A DNA stretch of 64,000 bases from Clostridia bacterium (GCA_017428385.1 JAFRQX010000010.1:62001-126000); one strand, 5' to 3'. Numbered from the stretch's first letter, positions 45,423 through 54,237 are shown. The notes: generated by a model from the sequence alone, not told the origin. Made by a program: numbers and translations.

Positions 45423-46019
45423 TTAACGGGAGTAGAACTCGACGATCATGTTCTCCTGAACCTGCAGGTCGATATCTTCGCGGGTGGGAAGAGCGTTGAC
45501 GGTGCCGGTGAGGTTCTGAGCGTCGAAGCTGAGCCACTTCGGGATCAGCGTGCTGGTTCCTTCACGCAGACTCTTGAACATCTCCATCTCTTCGCTGCTC
45601 TTGCGCAGAGTGATCTTATCGCCAACCTTCACCTGGTAGGAAGGAATGTCGACTTTGATATCATTGACCCGGATGTGGCCGTGGCAGACGATCTGACGAG
45701 CCATACGACGGGTCTTGGCCAGACCAAGACGGAACACAACGTTGTCCAGACGCTGCTCCAGCAGGCGGAGCATGTTGTCACCGGTGATGCCCTTCATGTT
45801 GGCGGCCTTCAGGTAGTACTTGTGGAACTGCTTTTCCAGGACGCCGTATACGAACTTAACCTTCTGCTTTTCCTGCAGCTGGGCGCCGTATTCGGAGACC
45901 TTCTTGCGGCGGTTTCCGCCGGGATTGCGGGTGGATTTTTTATTGCCATAGCCCATAACGGCCGGGGAAATGTCGAACTTCCGGCATTTCTTGGCAATCG
46001 GATCTTTATTCACTGCCAT
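45423..46019 (-). CDS. rpsD: Ribosomal protein S4
   Basis: 198 residues. The N-terminal zinc-finger cysteines of some S4 forms are absent: only one Cys is seen near the start (KKCRKFDISPAVMG). The S4 RNA-binding domain is clear (RLDNVVFRLGLAKTRRMARQIVCHGHIRVND). In several bacteria S4 is the feedback repressor of its own operon, relevant to the structured leader upstream of rpsM. Confidence 0.97.
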   Translation of the reverse strand: MAVNKDPIAKKCRKFDISPAVMGYGNKKSTRNPGGNRRKKVSEYGAQLQEKQKVKFVYGVLEKQFHKYYLKAANMKGITGDNMLRLLEQRLDNVVFRLGLAKTRRMARQIVCHGHIRVNDIKVDIPSYQVKVGDKITLRKSSEEMEMFKSLREGTSTLIPKWLSFDAQNLTGTVNALPTREDIDLQVQENMIVEFYSR

Positions 46020-46037
46020 TTCTGTCTGTCCTCCTTC

Positions 46038-46439
46038 TTACACGCGACGGCGTTTGGGCGGACGGCAACCGTTGTGAGGAATGGGCGTCACGTCCTTGAT
46101 CATGTTCACATCCAGACCGGCGGCCTGAAGAGAACGGATAGCGGCTTCGCGTCCGGAACCGGGGCCTTTGACATACACTTCAACCGTGCGCAGACCGTAT
46201 TCCATAGCGGCCTTGGCGGCGGTTTCAGCGGCCATCTGAGCAGCGAAGGGCGTAGACTTCTTGCTTCCGCGGAAGCCCAGACCGCCGGCGCTGGCCCAGG
46301 AAAGAGCATTGCCCTGGGTGTCAGTGATGGTCACGATGGTATTGTTGAAAGAAGAACGGATATGGGCAGCGCCGCGCTCAACGAGCTTCCGTTCGCGGCG
46401 TTTACGCGTAGCCTTCTTCAGCTTTTGCTTAGGTGCCAT
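46038..46439 (-). CDS. rpsK: Ribosomal protein S11
   Basis: 133 residues. [26 protein letters not shown] and [15 protein letters not shown] are diagnostic blocks. It belongs to the platform of the small subunit. It lies between rpsM and rpsD with short spacers. Confidence 0.98.
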   Translation of the reverse strand: MAPKQKLKKATRKRRERKLVERGAAHIRSSFNNTIVTITDTQGNALSWASAGGLGFRGSKKSTPFAAQMAAETAAKAAMEYGLRTVEVYVKGPGSGREAAIRSLQAAGLDVNMIKDVTPIPHNGCRPPKRRRV

Positions 46440-46495
46440 TGATTTTACTCCCTCCGTATTATCCGCATAAGAGCGGAATCAATTCAGTCAGAGAC

Positions 46496-46873
46496 TTACT
46501 TGGTGGCTTTCTTCTTGCCGGCGATGGTCTTCTTGGGGCCCTTACGGGTGCGGGCATTCTGCTTGGTATTCTGTCCGCGAACGGGAAGGCCATGACGATG
46601 ACGAACGCCGCGATAGCAGCCGATCTCAATCAGACGCTTGATGTTGAGCGAAACTTCACGGCGAAGATCACCTTCCACCTTCAGGTTGTGCTCAATGTAT
46701 TCACGCAGCTTGCTGATTTCGGTCTCGGAGAGATCCTTTACCCGTGTGTCGGGATTCACACCGACTTCCGCGAGCATCTTCTGCGAAGTGGTCAGGCCGA
46801 TGCCGTAGATGTAGGTCAGGCCGATCTCAACGCGCTTTTCTCTGGGCAGGTCAACACCTGCAATGCGTGCCAT
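46496..46873 (-). CDS. rpsM: Ribosomal protein S13
   Basis: 125 residues from ATG 46873. [22 protein letters not shown] and [14 protein letters not shown] are family hallmarks. The frame runs open for another 103 codons through the leader, but the family start is clear and GGAGGT lies 12 bases upstream. Here rpsM is the first gene of the operon: rpmJ, infA, map and secY, often just upstream, are missing and the thiamine operon is divergent. Confidence 0.98.
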   Translation of the reverse strand: MARIAGVDLPREKRVEIGLTYIYGIGLTTSQKMLAEVGVNPDTRVKDLSETEISKLREYIEHNLKVEGDLRREVSLNIKRLIEIGCYRGVRHRHGLPVRGQNTKQNARTRKGPKKTIAGKKKATK

Positions 46874-47135
46874 TTTAAGTAATACACCTCCGTATGTTGT
46901 TTGACCTAATTGGTCAACCGGGAAAAGTTTTGTTTCGCATGGGGCGAGGCAACCCAACCAGGCACCGCGAAACTCGACTCCATGTTGGCTCCTGGTGAAA
47001 GCAGGCGCACAACAACACTGACGGACTGCTATGGAAGGTGCAGTCTGCCAGCGCCTAAAGAGACGGGGTTTGATTTCCCACCGGAACACCCGTTTTTCAA
47101 CGGATGCAGCCGCCCGGTGGCAAACCAGGGCTAAC
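46874..47135 (-). ncRNA. Structured leader of the rpsM operon
   Basis: An untranslated stretch of about 260 bases between the promoter and rpsM. It can form a strong nested hairpin: CCACCGG with CCGGTGG (plus-strand 47078-47084 and 47114-47120) enclosing CCGTT with AACGG (47090-47094, 47099-47103). Other GC-rich complementary pieces exist downstream. No intrinsic terminator is seen, so control would be at translation. It fits a ribosomal-protein-binding leader, possibly for S4, but matches no known Firmicute leader I can name. Confidence 0.5.
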
Positions 47136-47141
47136 TTCCAC

Positions 47142-47170
47142 AGTTTAGCACAAGGGAAGAAAAATGGCAA
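47142..47170 (-). promoter_or_regulatory. Promoter of the alpha operon
   Basis: On the minus strand TTGCCA (47165-47170), 17-base spacer, TAAACT (47142-47147) preceded by TGC, an extended -10. Start of transcription is expected near 47135. Confidence 0.75.
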
Positions 47171-47343
47171 TGAAAATTTCAAATAAAATCTTAAATTTTT
47201 ATAAAGAATGTTACGAAAAAATTAAATCATCAAAAGAGAACACAAAAATTGAATCGGGAAACATTCAACATCAGGATTGCTCCGTAAAGGAAGCGGCAGA
47301 TATAACAGACAAGGTGGATCCATACCGTATGTTTTTTCTCTGA
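47164..47343 (+). CDS. Candidate small protein, 59 residues
   Basis: ATG 47164 to TGA 47341-47343, with AAGGGAAG about 5 bases upstream. The translation starts [20 protein letters not shown], is lysine-rich and hydrophilic, and contains two cysteines. Its DNA is far more A+T-rich than neighbours. The start overlaps the -35 box of the rpsM promoter. The opening faintly resembles the anti-sigma factor FlgM, but it is far too short to claim this. It may be chance. Confidence 0.28.
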   Translation: MAMKISNKILNFYKECYEKIKSSKENTKIESGNIQHQDCSVKEAADITDKVDPYRMFFL

Positions 47344-47350
47344 ACTCATC

Positions 47351-47379
47351 TTGTGTTCTTCCTGGATCAGGCATATAAT
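47351..47379 (+). promoter_or_regulatory. Promoter of the thiamine operon
   Basis: TTGTGT (47351-47356), 17-base spacer, TATAAT (47374-47379). The leader would start near 47386. Confidence 0.75.
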
Positions 47380-47430
47380 CCATTCCCGGAGCAGATGCGG
47401 GGAAACCCGCAGCTGTCCGACAATTAAAAA

Positions 47431-47516
47431 TGCAGGGGAGCTTGTAGCGACAGGCTGAGAGGAAGGTATGACCTTCGACCCTTAAACCTGATGTGGGTAA
47501 TGCCGCCGTAGGAAGT
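47431..47516 (+). ncRNA. TPP riboswitch
   Basis: Contains the THI-box elements in order: CAGGGGAGC, GGCTGAGAGG, GACCCTTAAACCTGATGTGG and GTAATGCCGCCGTAGGAAG. Thiamine pyrophosphate binding between the two helical arms would favour the terminator at 47537-47571 and shut off thiW-thiM-thiE-thiD-thiC. Confidence 0.95.
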
Positions 47517-47536
47517 TATACTGATCACGTATTGAC

Positions 47537-47571
47537 GCAGGAGAAGCCACAAAAGGTTTCTCCTGCTTTTT
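47537..47571 (+). terminator. Expression-platform terminator of the TPP riboswitch
   Basis: Arms GCAGGAGAA (47537-47545) and TTCTCCTGC (47558-47566), then TTTTT. Confidence 0.88.
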
Positions 47572-47576
47572 GTTTC

Positions 47577-47722
47577 CACGGAACGTGGCGGGCCGAGGGG
47601 GAGCGCCCTGGGCTTCGTATTCAGCGATGGGAACCCGTGTTTCGGGGTGAGAGGGGAAAAATGATTCCCGACCGGGCGAGGCGTTTCTGCCTCGTATTCA
47701 ATAAGAAGAGAGGTTCCCCCAA
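47577..47722 (+). other. Structured spacer between the TPP terminator and thiW
   Basis: About 146 bases with at least three hairpins (CCACG-CGTGG at 47577-47589, GGGAA-TTCCC near 47654-47669, CGAGGC-GCCTCG near 47677-47694). GGGGGA at 47597-47602 can pair with TCCCCC at 47715-47720, closing over the likely thiW binding site AGAGAGG at 47707-47713. A piece GGTGAGAGG looks like the TPP core, but the second TPP half is missing. No known class was recognised. Confidence 0.4.
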
Positions 47723-48451
47723 ATGAGAAAGTCTGACGTTGTCCTGAAACTGGTTGTCCTGTCCCTGCTGATCGCCCTGGGTGTGGTGATTTCGCCGATC
47801 CTCCGGGTGGAGGGAATGTGCCCCATGGCACATCTGATCAACATTATCTGCTCTGTGTTGATGGGACCGTGGTATTCACTGCTGTGCGCGACGCTGATCG
47901 GCATTATCCGGATGCTGACGATGGGTATTCCGCCGCTGGCACTGACGGGCGCGGTTTTCGGCGCGTTCCTGTCCGGGGTGTTCTACAGGCTGTCAAAAGG
48001 AAAGATCATCCTGGCGGTGCTGGGGGAGATTATCGGAACCGGCATTATCGGCGCCCTGGCTTCCTATCCTGTGATGACCCTGCTCTGGGGAAAGGAAGGG
48101 CTGAGCTGGCTGTTCTATATTCCTTCCTTCACCTGCGGTACGCTGATCGGCGGAAGCATTGCCTATGTGTTCCTCCGGAAGCTGGCAGCGAACGGTATGC
48201 TGGCCCGGATGCAGCGGTCTGTAGGATCCGCGGGGTACCAGGATCAGCCCAGCATCCTGTCTGACGCACTGACTATTGCGGCCCTGGGCGGAATCCTGTG
48301 GGTGGTGATCAAGGTGGCCTGTACCGCATTCGGCCTGGAATCGCCGGCATGGAATACAGCGGCATATATTGCCCCGGCAGCCGCGGCTGCAGCCGGACTG
48401 ATTTACTACAGAATAAAGAAGGGAAAGGAAGCAGATGCGAAAGCTGAATGA
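47723..48451 (+). CDS. thiW: ThiW, thiamine-precursor ECF transporter S component
   Basis: 242 residues with six membrane spans. LSLLIALGVVISPILRVEGMCPMAHLINI and GPWYSLLCATLIGIIRM are typical of ThiW, which binds a thiamine precursor (probably hydroxyethylthiazole) and docks to the shared ECF energising module encoded elsewhere. It heads the TPP-controlled operon and overlaps thiM by 17 bases. Confidence 0.92.
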   Translation: MRKSDVVLKLVVLSLLIALGVVISPILRVEGMCPMAHLINIICSVLMGPWYSLLCATLIGIIRMLTMGIPPLALTGAVFGAFLSGVFYRLSKGKIILAVLGEIIGTGIIGALASYPVMTLLWGKEGLSWLFYIPSFTCGTLIGGSIAYVFLRKLAANGMLARMQRSVGSAGYQDQPSILSDALTIAALGGILWVVIKVACTAFGLESPAWNTAAYIAPAAAAAAGLIYYRIKKGKEADAKAE

Positions 48452-49229
48452 GATTCGCAACGCAGTCAGGGAGAAACGTCCCCTGATCCACTGCATTACC
48501 AATCCGATTTCCATTAACCAGTGCGCCAATGCGATCCTGGCAGCCGGAGCACGCCCGATTATGGCAGAGCATCCGGCTGAAGTGAAGGAAATCACCGAAA
48601 CGGCGGACGCGCTGATGCTGAACCTGGGGAGCATTACGGACGCAAGGATGCAGTCCATGGAGATCTCCCTGCGGGCAGCAAAGGAGAAGGGCATCCCTGT
48701 GGTGCTTGACGCAGTAGGCACTGCCTGTTCCACGCTGCGACGGAAGTTTGCAGCCCGGCTGCTGGAGATCGCCACTCCGACCGTTTTGAAAGGAAACTAC
48801 TCTGAGATATACGCGCTACACCAGGCTGCTTACCGCTCCGCCGGAGTGGACGCGGATACAGCACTTACCGAGGATGATGTGCGGGAAGCAGCCGGCGGGC
48901 TGGCGCGGAAATACCATATGACGGTCCTGGCCAGCGCAAAGACGGATATCGTTACGGACGGCGCCCGATATGCACTGATCCGGAACGGCACCCCGCAGCT
49001 GACCACGGTGACGGGTACGGGCTGTATGCTGGGAGCTCTTTGCGGCGCATACCTGAGCGTATGTACGGGAATGGAGGCGTCGGCGGCAGCATGTGTCGTG
49101 CTGGGCACCTGCGGGCAGATGGCTGAAACCCCGAAGGGAAGCTGGACCTTTATGGTCAACCTGCTGGATGCCCTGTCCACCGCAGCAGATACGCAGCTGG
49201 AGGATCTGATGGATGTGGAGGAAATATAA
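48435..49229 (+). CDS. thiM: Hydroxyethylthiazole kinase
   Basis: 264 residues. PLIHCITNPISINQCANAILAAGARPIM at the start and TVTGTGCMLGALCGAY near the anion hole are ThiM hallmarks. It phosphorylates salvaged thiazole alcohol with ATP. With ThiW upstream it gives the thiazole half from outside; no thiG or thiS is in the window. Its stop overlaps the thiE start as TAATG. Confidence 0.95.
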   Translation: MRKLNEIRNAVREKRPLIHCITNPISINQCANAILAAGARPIMAEHPAEVKEITETADALMLNLGSITDARMQSMEISLRAAKEKGIPVVLDAVGTACSTLRRKFAARLLEIATPTVLKGNYSEIYALHQAAYRSAGVDADTALTEDDVREAAGGLARKYHMTVLASAKTDIVTDGARYALIRNGTPQLTTVTGTGCMLGALCGAYLSVCTGMEASAAACVVLGTCGQMAETPKGSWTFMVNLLDALSTAADTQLEDLMDVEEI

Positions 49230-49888
49230 TGAAGACATTTGACACGAGCCTGTATTTCATTACGGACAGCACCGGATATGAAGAAGACGAGTTTCTGCGC
49301 CGGGTGGAAGCTGCGCTGCAGGGCGGGGTTACCATCCTGCAGATCCGGGAAAAGAACAAAGGCACCCGGGCATACATTGATCTTGCGGAGAAGGTGCATT
49401 CACTGACCCGGCGGTACGGTGTACCGCTGATCATCGACGACCGGGTGGACGTAGCCCTGGCAGTGGAGGCGGAGGGCGTACACCTGGGTGCGGAAGATAT
49501 GACGGTGGCCGCGGCAAGGAAGATCCTCGGGGAGGACAAGATCATCGGCGCGACTGCCAAGACAGTACCGTGGGCCCTGGAGGAAGCCGCACAGGGCGCG
49601 GACTACCTGGGCGTAGGGGCAATCTACCCCACAACGACAAAGGTGAAGACGGTGTTGACTTCCACGGATACCCTGCGGGAGATCTGCGGGGCAGTGTCCA
49701 TCCCGGTGAACGCCATCGGCGGACTGAACAGGGACAACATTGACGTGCTGGCCGGGATTCCGGTTGCCGGGATCTGCGCCGTATCCGCCATCATGAAAGC
49801 GGCGGATCCGAAGAAGGCGGCGGAAGGGCTGAAGGCCCGGGCGGAAGAACTCGGCCTGATCCGCCGGAAGGGAGAAACAGAGAGATGA
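49229..49888 (+). CDS. thiE: Thiamine phosphate synthase
   Basis: 219 residues of a TIM barrel. GGVTILQIREKNKGTRAYI, IIDDRVDVALAVEAEGVHLG and YLGVGAIYPTTTK carry the pyrophosphate and thiazole contacts. It joins HMP-PP and thiazole phosphate to thiamine phosphate. It overlaps thiD by ATGA. Confidence 0.96.
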   Translation: MKTFDTSLYFITDSTGYEEDEFLRRVEAALQGGVTILQIREKNKGTRAYIDLAEKVHSLTRRYGVPLIIDDRVDVALAVEAEGVHLGAEDMTVAAARKILGEDKIIGATAKTVPWALEEAAQGADYLGVGAIYPTTTKVKTVLTSTDTLREICGAVSIPVNAIGGLNRDNIDVLAGIPVAGICAVSAIMKAADPKKAAEGLKARAEELGLIRRKGETER

Positions 49889-50697
49889 AAACCGTACTCA
49901 CCATAGCGGGAAGCGACAGCAGCGGAGGCGCCGGGATCCAGGCGGACCTGAAGACCATGACAATGAACGGCGTCTACGCCATGAGCGCCATCACGGCGCT
50001 GACAGCGCAGAACACCACCGGCGTGCGGGCGGTCGAGGAGACCTCACCAGCCTTCCTGGGACAGCAGATTGACGCGGTATTTGAGGACATTTATCCGGAC
50101 GCCGTGAAGATCGGCATGGTGGCATCCTGTGAGCTGATCCGGGTGATCGCGGACAAGCTGCGGTACTACAAGGCACGGAACGTGGTTCTGGATCCCGTGA
50201 TGGTAGCCACCTCCGGTTCCGCCCTGCTCCGGAACGACGCGGTACAGACGCTGATGACAGAACTGCTGCCCCTGGCGGCACTGGTGACGCCCAATATTCC
50301 CGAGGCGGAGATCCTGTCCGGTATGCAGATCGAAAATGCGGAAGATATGGTGAAGGCTGCGGAGCAGATCAGCAGCGCTTACCGCTGTGCCGTGCTGCTG
50401 AAGGGCGGGCACAGTGTGAACGACGCCAACGACCTGCTGTGTGCGGACGGGAAGATCACCTGGTTTGAAGGGAAACGGATTGACAATCCCAACACCCATG
50501 GCACCGGGTGCACGCTGTCCAGCGCCATCGCGGCCAATCTTGCCAAGGGTTTCACCCTGGCGGAAGCTGTGCGGCGAGCCAAGGAATACATCTCCGGTGC
50601 GTTGGCGGCGATGCTGGACCTGGGGAAAGGCGCCGGACCGATGATGCACAATTTTGACCTGAAATCCCGTTTTGCCGAAGAAGCTAATGAAATCTGA
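49885..50697 (+). CDS. thiD: Hydroxymethylpyrimidine (phosphate) kinase
   Basis: 270 residues, ribokinase-like. IAGSDSSGGAGIQADLKTM is the ThiD opening; VVLDPVMVATSG and HGTGCTLSSAIAANLAKG form the active site. It phosphorylates HMP and HMP-P to HMP-PP. thiC follows after 15 bases. Confidence 0.96.
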   Translation: MKTVLTIAGSDSSGGAGIQADLKTMTMNGVYAMSAITALTAQNTTGVRAVEETSPAFLGQQIDAVFEDIYPDAVKIGMVASCELIRVIADKLRYYKARNVVLDPVMVATSGSALLRNDAVQTLMTELLPLAALVTPNIPEAEILSGMQIENAEDMVKAAEQISSAYRCAVLLKGGHSVNDANDLLCADGKITWFEGKRIDNPNTHGTGCTLSSAIAANLAKGFTLAEAVRRAKEYISGALAAMLDLGKGAGPMMHNFDLKSRFAEEANEI

Positions 50698-50712
50698 AAG
50701 GAAAGAAAAACA

Positions 50713-52017
50713 ATGAGAGACTACACGACCCAGATGGATGCCGCGAGGAAGGGAATCATCACCCCGGAAATGAAGAAGGTTGCCGCCAAGGAATACAGGA
50801 CGGAGGAGGAGATCCGGGAACTGGTGGCCAAAGGCCAGGTGGCCATCTGCGCCAACCGGCTGCATACCTGTATTGAGCCCAACGGTGTCGGTTCCATGCT
50901 CCGGACAAAGATCAACGTCAACCTGGGCGTTTCCCGGGACTGCAAGGACTATGACATTGAAATGCAGAAGGTGATGGCGGCAGTCGATATGGGCGCGGAA
51001 GCCATTATGGACCTTTCCAGCCACGGCAATACACAGCCCTTCCGCCGGAAACTGACCGCGGAATGTCCTGCCATGATCGGTACCGTGCCGGTGTATGACA
51101 GCGTGATCCACTACCAGCGGGACCTGGCCACCCTGACCGCAAAGGACTTCATCGACGTGGTCCGCCTGCACGCGGAGGACGGTGTGGACTTCGTGACCCT
51201 GCACTGCGGGATTACCCGGAAGACCATTGAGCAGATAAAAAAGCACAAGCGGAAGATGAATATCGTTTCCCGTGGCGGTTCCCTGGTGTTTGCATGGATG
51301 AGCATGACAGGAGAGGAAAACCCCTTCTATGAATACTATGATGAGATCCTGGATATCTGCCGGGAATATGACGTGACCATCTCCCTGGGCGACGCCTGCC
51401 GGCCGGGCTGCCTGGCCGACGCCAGCGACGTATGCCAGATTGAGGAGCTGGTGCGCCTGGGCGAACTGACCAAGCGGGCCTGGGAGAAGGATGTGCAGGT
51501 GATGGTGGAAGGCCCAGGGCATATGCCGATGGACCAGATTGAAGCAAACATGAAGCTGCAGCAGACTATCTGCATGGGCGCACCGTTCTATGTGCTCGGA
51601 CCGCTGGTGACGGATATCGCACCCGGATATGATCACATTACTTCCGCTATCGGCGGCGCAATCGCGGCGGCTTCGGGCGCTGCGTTCCTGTGCTACGTTA
51701 CTCCGGCGGAACACCTGGCGCTTCCGAATGTGGAAGACGTCAAACAGGGCATTATCGCCTCCCGGATCGCGGCGCACGCGGCAGATATCGCAAAGAAAAT
51801 CCCGCATGCCCGGGATATTGATGACCGGATGGCGGAAGCGCGGAGAACGTTTGAGTGGGACAAGCAGTGGGAGTGTTCCATTGATCCTGCGACAGCCAAA
51901 GCGATCCGCGACAGCCGTGCCCCGGAGCATGACGACACCTGCTCCATGTGCGGCAAATTCTGCGCGGTGAGGAGCATGAACAAGGCCCTGAACGGCGAGT
52001 ATATCGATATTCTGTAA
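50713..52017 (+). CDS. thiC: Phosphomethylpyrimidine synthase
   Basis: 434 residues, the shorter ThiC form. It is a radical SAM-type enzyme that rearranges aminoimidazole ribotide to HMP-P. The cluster cysteines are near the C-terminus as CSMCGKFC, spacing CX2CX3C rather than CX2CX4C of E. coli ThiC; I recall this in clostridial and archaeal forms. [25 protein letters not shown] and [15 protein letters not shown] are core blocks. Confidence 0.97.
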   Translation: MRDYTTQMDAARKGIITPEMKKVAAKEYRTEEEIRELVAKGQVAICANRLHTCIEPNGVGSMLRTKINVNLGVSRDCKDYDIEMQKVMAAVDMGAEAIMDLSSHGNTQPFRRKLTAECPAMIGTVPVYDSVIHYQRDLATLTAKDFIDVVRLHAEDGVDFVTLHCGITRKTIEQIKKHKRKMNIVSRGGSLVFAWMSMTGEENPFYEYYDEILDICREYDVTISLGDACRPGCLADASDVCQIEELVRLGELTKRAWEKDVQVMVEGPGHMPMDQIEANMKLQQTICMGAPFYVLGPLVTDIAPGYDHITSAIGGAIAAASGAAFLCYVTPAEHLALPNVEDVKQGIIASRIAAHAADIAKKIPHARDIDDRMAEARRTFEWDKQWECSIDPATAKAIRDSRAPEHDDTCSMCGKFCAVRSMNKALNGEYIDIL

Positions 52018-52024
52018 GCAATGA

Positions 52025-52076
52025 AAAACCGGCGGCCTGCCAGAGACTGAATGCTCAGCAGGACCGCCGGTTTTGA
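52025..52076 (+). terminator. Terminator of the thiamine operon
   Basis: Stem AAAACCGGCGG with CCGCCGGTTTT, extended by CCTGC-GCAGG, and a long loop. It may also serve the minus-strand gene ending at 52091. Confidence 0.82.
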
Positions 52077-52090
52077 TATACCCAAAAGGG

Positions 52091-52612
52091 TTATTTCTCG
52101 TCGGGAACAAAAACCAGCTGGCCGTCCTCCAGTTTTATGGTTCCCAGGGTTTTTGTGACCGGCTTATTGTAGCCGTTGGGTCCGCTTTTTTCGACGGTGA
52201 GACGATCCGCGGTGACATCGGTGACGCCATAATCATAGTCGTATCCGTCCAGGACATAAATCTCGTGGTTGAGGGGATCCATTACGACCACTTCGTGACG
52301 AACCATGCCGCTGCCAAACATCCGGCCGGTGACCAGGTCCACACAGCCGTCTCCGGTGACGTCAAACAGATGGAAAGCAGGCGTGTTGTCCTGCCGGTAG
52401 GGAAGCCAGAAACCGGCAAATCCATTCCCGGAGTTGCCGAATTCAGAATACTCACTGATGACATCTTCCAGAACGAGACCATGGTCTTTGAGGTTCTGTT
52501 CCCCGGCGACAAAGAGATCCTCCGCGGAAGCAAAGGACACACCTATGAGCAGGAGGATTATTCCTGTGAGGATAATCCCCCTGAAAGTTTTTCGAATTGA
52601 TGACGCAGACAT
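52091..52612 (-). CDS. Secreted protein of unknown function
   Basis: 173 residues. A signal peptide (GIILTGIILLLIGVSFASA) precedes a domain with LFDVTGDGCVDLVTGRMFG, a calcium-loop pattern like dockerin or FG-GAP repeats. The single loop suggests a small calcium-binding extracellular protein; no partner is visible. It precedes and reads towards the thiC terminator. Confidence 0.65.
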   Translation of the reverse strand: MSASSIRKTFRGIILTGIILLLIGVSFASAEDLFVAGEQNLKDHGLVLEDVISEYSEFGNSGNGFAGFWLPYRQDNTPAFHLFDVTGDGCVDLVTGRMFGSGMVRHEVVVMDPLNHEIYVLDGYDYDYGVTDVTADRLTVEKSGPNGYNKPVTKTLGTIKLEDGQLVFVPDEK

Positions 52613-52633
52613 GTAGCATCCTCCGTTGTAAAT

Positions 52634-53983
52634 CTATTTCCTGATTTCAGAGAGGAGAGCGTTTTTCTCATTCGGCACTTTGCCGTCCATGACAGCTTCC
52701 AGAAGCGCCTGCAGGGCTTCGCCGACAGCTTTACCTTTCAGCCCGGCGGCAATCAGATCCCGGCCGTTGACAGCCAGATCCTTCAGGGTAAAGCAGGGCT
52801 GTTCCGCCAGCAGGGCGTCCAGGGCGGCCATGCGCTCCTTCAGCCGGGCATCCTCCCGCTCCTGCGTTGTATAGCCGGTAGCGACCCGGTCAGAACGGTG
52901 GATAAGGAAGAGCGCCCGGAGGTCTTCTTCTCCGAAGCGGTTCAGCCGTCGCAGCAGGAAGGAACGGTCGGTGTTGATTGCACCGCTGTCAGTACGCAGG
53001 GGGATGTCGTGGTGCAGCACGAGATTGCACAGCCGCTCCCGGGAAGCATTATCCAGATGCAGGGACTCGGCGGTTTTCCGGGCAATCTTTTCCGAATATT
53101 TCTGGTGCCCTTTGTAATGCCCTTCACCCTTTTCGTCCGTAGTGCGGGCAGCGGGTTTGCCAGTGTCGTGCAGGAGCATGGTGAGGCGCAGGATAGGTTC
53201 GGCGGGAACGCCTTCGATTCCGCGGACGGTGTGTTCCCAAAGATCATAGCTGTGATGGTGATTCTGCTGGTCGTAGCCGATCATGGGACTGATTTCCGGA
53301 ATGATCTCCGCCAGCACTTCAGGGTATTCCCGCAGGATCCGTCCGGCGGCCTTGCCACACAGAAGCTTCAGCAGCTCTTCCCGGATCCGCTCTCCGGCAA
53401 CACGGGTAAGATCCGGCGCCATCTTCCGCAGGGCAGCGGAGGTGGCGGGTTCGATCGCAAAGTCATAGACAGAAGCAAAGCGCAGGGCACGGAGGATGCG
53501 GAGGGCATCCTCGTCAAAACGCTTTTCCGCCTCACCGACGCAGCGGATCAGGTTATCCGCCAGATCCTGCTGCCCGTTGAAGGGATCGGCAAGCCCGGTA
53601 TCGGGAGCCCAGGCCATAGCGTTAACCGTGAAGTCCCGCCGGGCAAGGTCTTCCGTCAGGTTGTCCACAAAACAGACGGAATCCGGATGGCGGTGATCGG
53701 TATAATCCCCGTCCACACGGAAGGTGGTTACTTCATAAGGCTCATGATTTACCACCACGGTCAGTGTGCCGTGCTTCAGGCCGGTTTCCACCGTATGCAG
53801 ATCATGAAAAACTTCCTGCATCTGTTCCGGCAGGGCGGAGGTACAGATATCCCAGTCATGGGGAACAATGCCAAGGAGCGCGTCCCGGACACAGCCGCCG
53901 ACGACATATGCCGAAAAGCCGGATTCTTTCAGCTGGCTTAACAGCATGGAAACGGGAACGGGGAGAATCAAATTACAATTCAT
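52634..53983 (-). CDS. cca: CCA tRNA nucleotidyltransferase with HD domain
   Basis: 449 residues. AYVVGGCVRDALLG and HDWDICTSA form the class II nucleotidyltransferase head that adds CCA to tRNA 3-prime ends without a template. An HD phosphohydrolase domain follows (HHHSYDLWEHTVRGI, LLHDTGKP). The ATG at 53983 lies in heptamer tract H, and no clear ribosome binding site is seen; M13 (MLLSQLKESGF) is a possible alternative start. Confidence 0.92.
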   Translation of the reverse strand: MNCNLILPVPVSMLLSQLKESGFSAYVVGGCVRDALLGIVPHDWDICTSALPEQMQEVFHDLHTVETGLKHGTLTVVVNHEPYEVTTFRVDGDYTDHRHPDSVCFVDNLTEDLARRDFTVNAMAWAPDTGLADPFNGQQDLADNLIRCVGEAEKRFDEDALRILRALRFASVYDFAIEPATSAALRKMAPDLTRVAGERIREELLKLLCGKAAGRILREYPEVLAEIIPEISPMIGYDQQNHHHSYDLWEHTVRGIEGVPAEPILRLTMLLHDTGKPAARTTDEKGEGHYKGHQKYSEKIARKTAESLHLDNASRERLCNLVLHHDIPLRTDSGAINTDRSFLLRRLNRFGEEDLRALFLIHRSDRVATGYTTQEREDARLKERMAALDALLAEQPCFTLKDLAVNGRDLIAAGLKGKAVGEALQALLEAVMDGKVPNEKNALLSEIRK

Positions 53984-54013
53984 AATTCAAAATTCATAAT
54001 TCACAATTTTATA
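53972..54013. repeat. Heptanucleotide tract H
   Basis: Units built on TTCATAA, TTCAAAA and TTCACAA, five to six in a row. It covers the start of cca. Confidence 0.8.
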
Positions 54014-54133
54014 GTGTGTGCCATAGTAATTTTATGGTTCATAAATGATTATAACATAGATTATTTGTCAGACAAAGAAGAACACCGTTGAAATATGGCG
54101 GTGTTGCTTCAATACGATATAACGATTTAGTAA

Positions 54134-54174
54134 GGGATTCCTCCACGCGGCCTGCGGCCTTGGTCGGAATGACA
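54134..54174. repeat. Dispersed repeat, copy 2
   Basis: Begins GGGATTCCTCCACGCGG and ends GGTCGGAATGACA. It is a diverged relative of 43757-43799. The spacer 53984-54382 holds this copy and tracts H and I; no gene is seen. Confidence 0.45.
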
Positions 54175-54237
54175 GCCTGGTGCTATGCATCAGGGATTAA
54201 CTGGGCGTGTTGGATTTATAGCGGGTGTTCATGGCAT

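Noticed and set aside
46910..47134. A 74-codon plus-strand frame across the rpsM leader
   Set aside because: It is antisense to a structured leader, has no binding site and its sequence follows the hairpins.
46874..47182. An N-terminal extension of rpsM by 103 codons
   Set aside because: The family start is MARIAGV at 46873 with its own binding site, and a promoter lies inside the extension.
47386..47430. A cobalamin-like fragment (GGGGAAACCCGCAGCTG) before the TPP switch
   Set aside because: Only a short piece resembles the B12 box region; the remaining conserved parts are missing.
50044..52110. A 688-codon open frame on the minus strand across thiD and thiC
   Set aside because: It is antisense to two certain genes, has a composition typical of shadow frames (many H, Q, R) and no family match.
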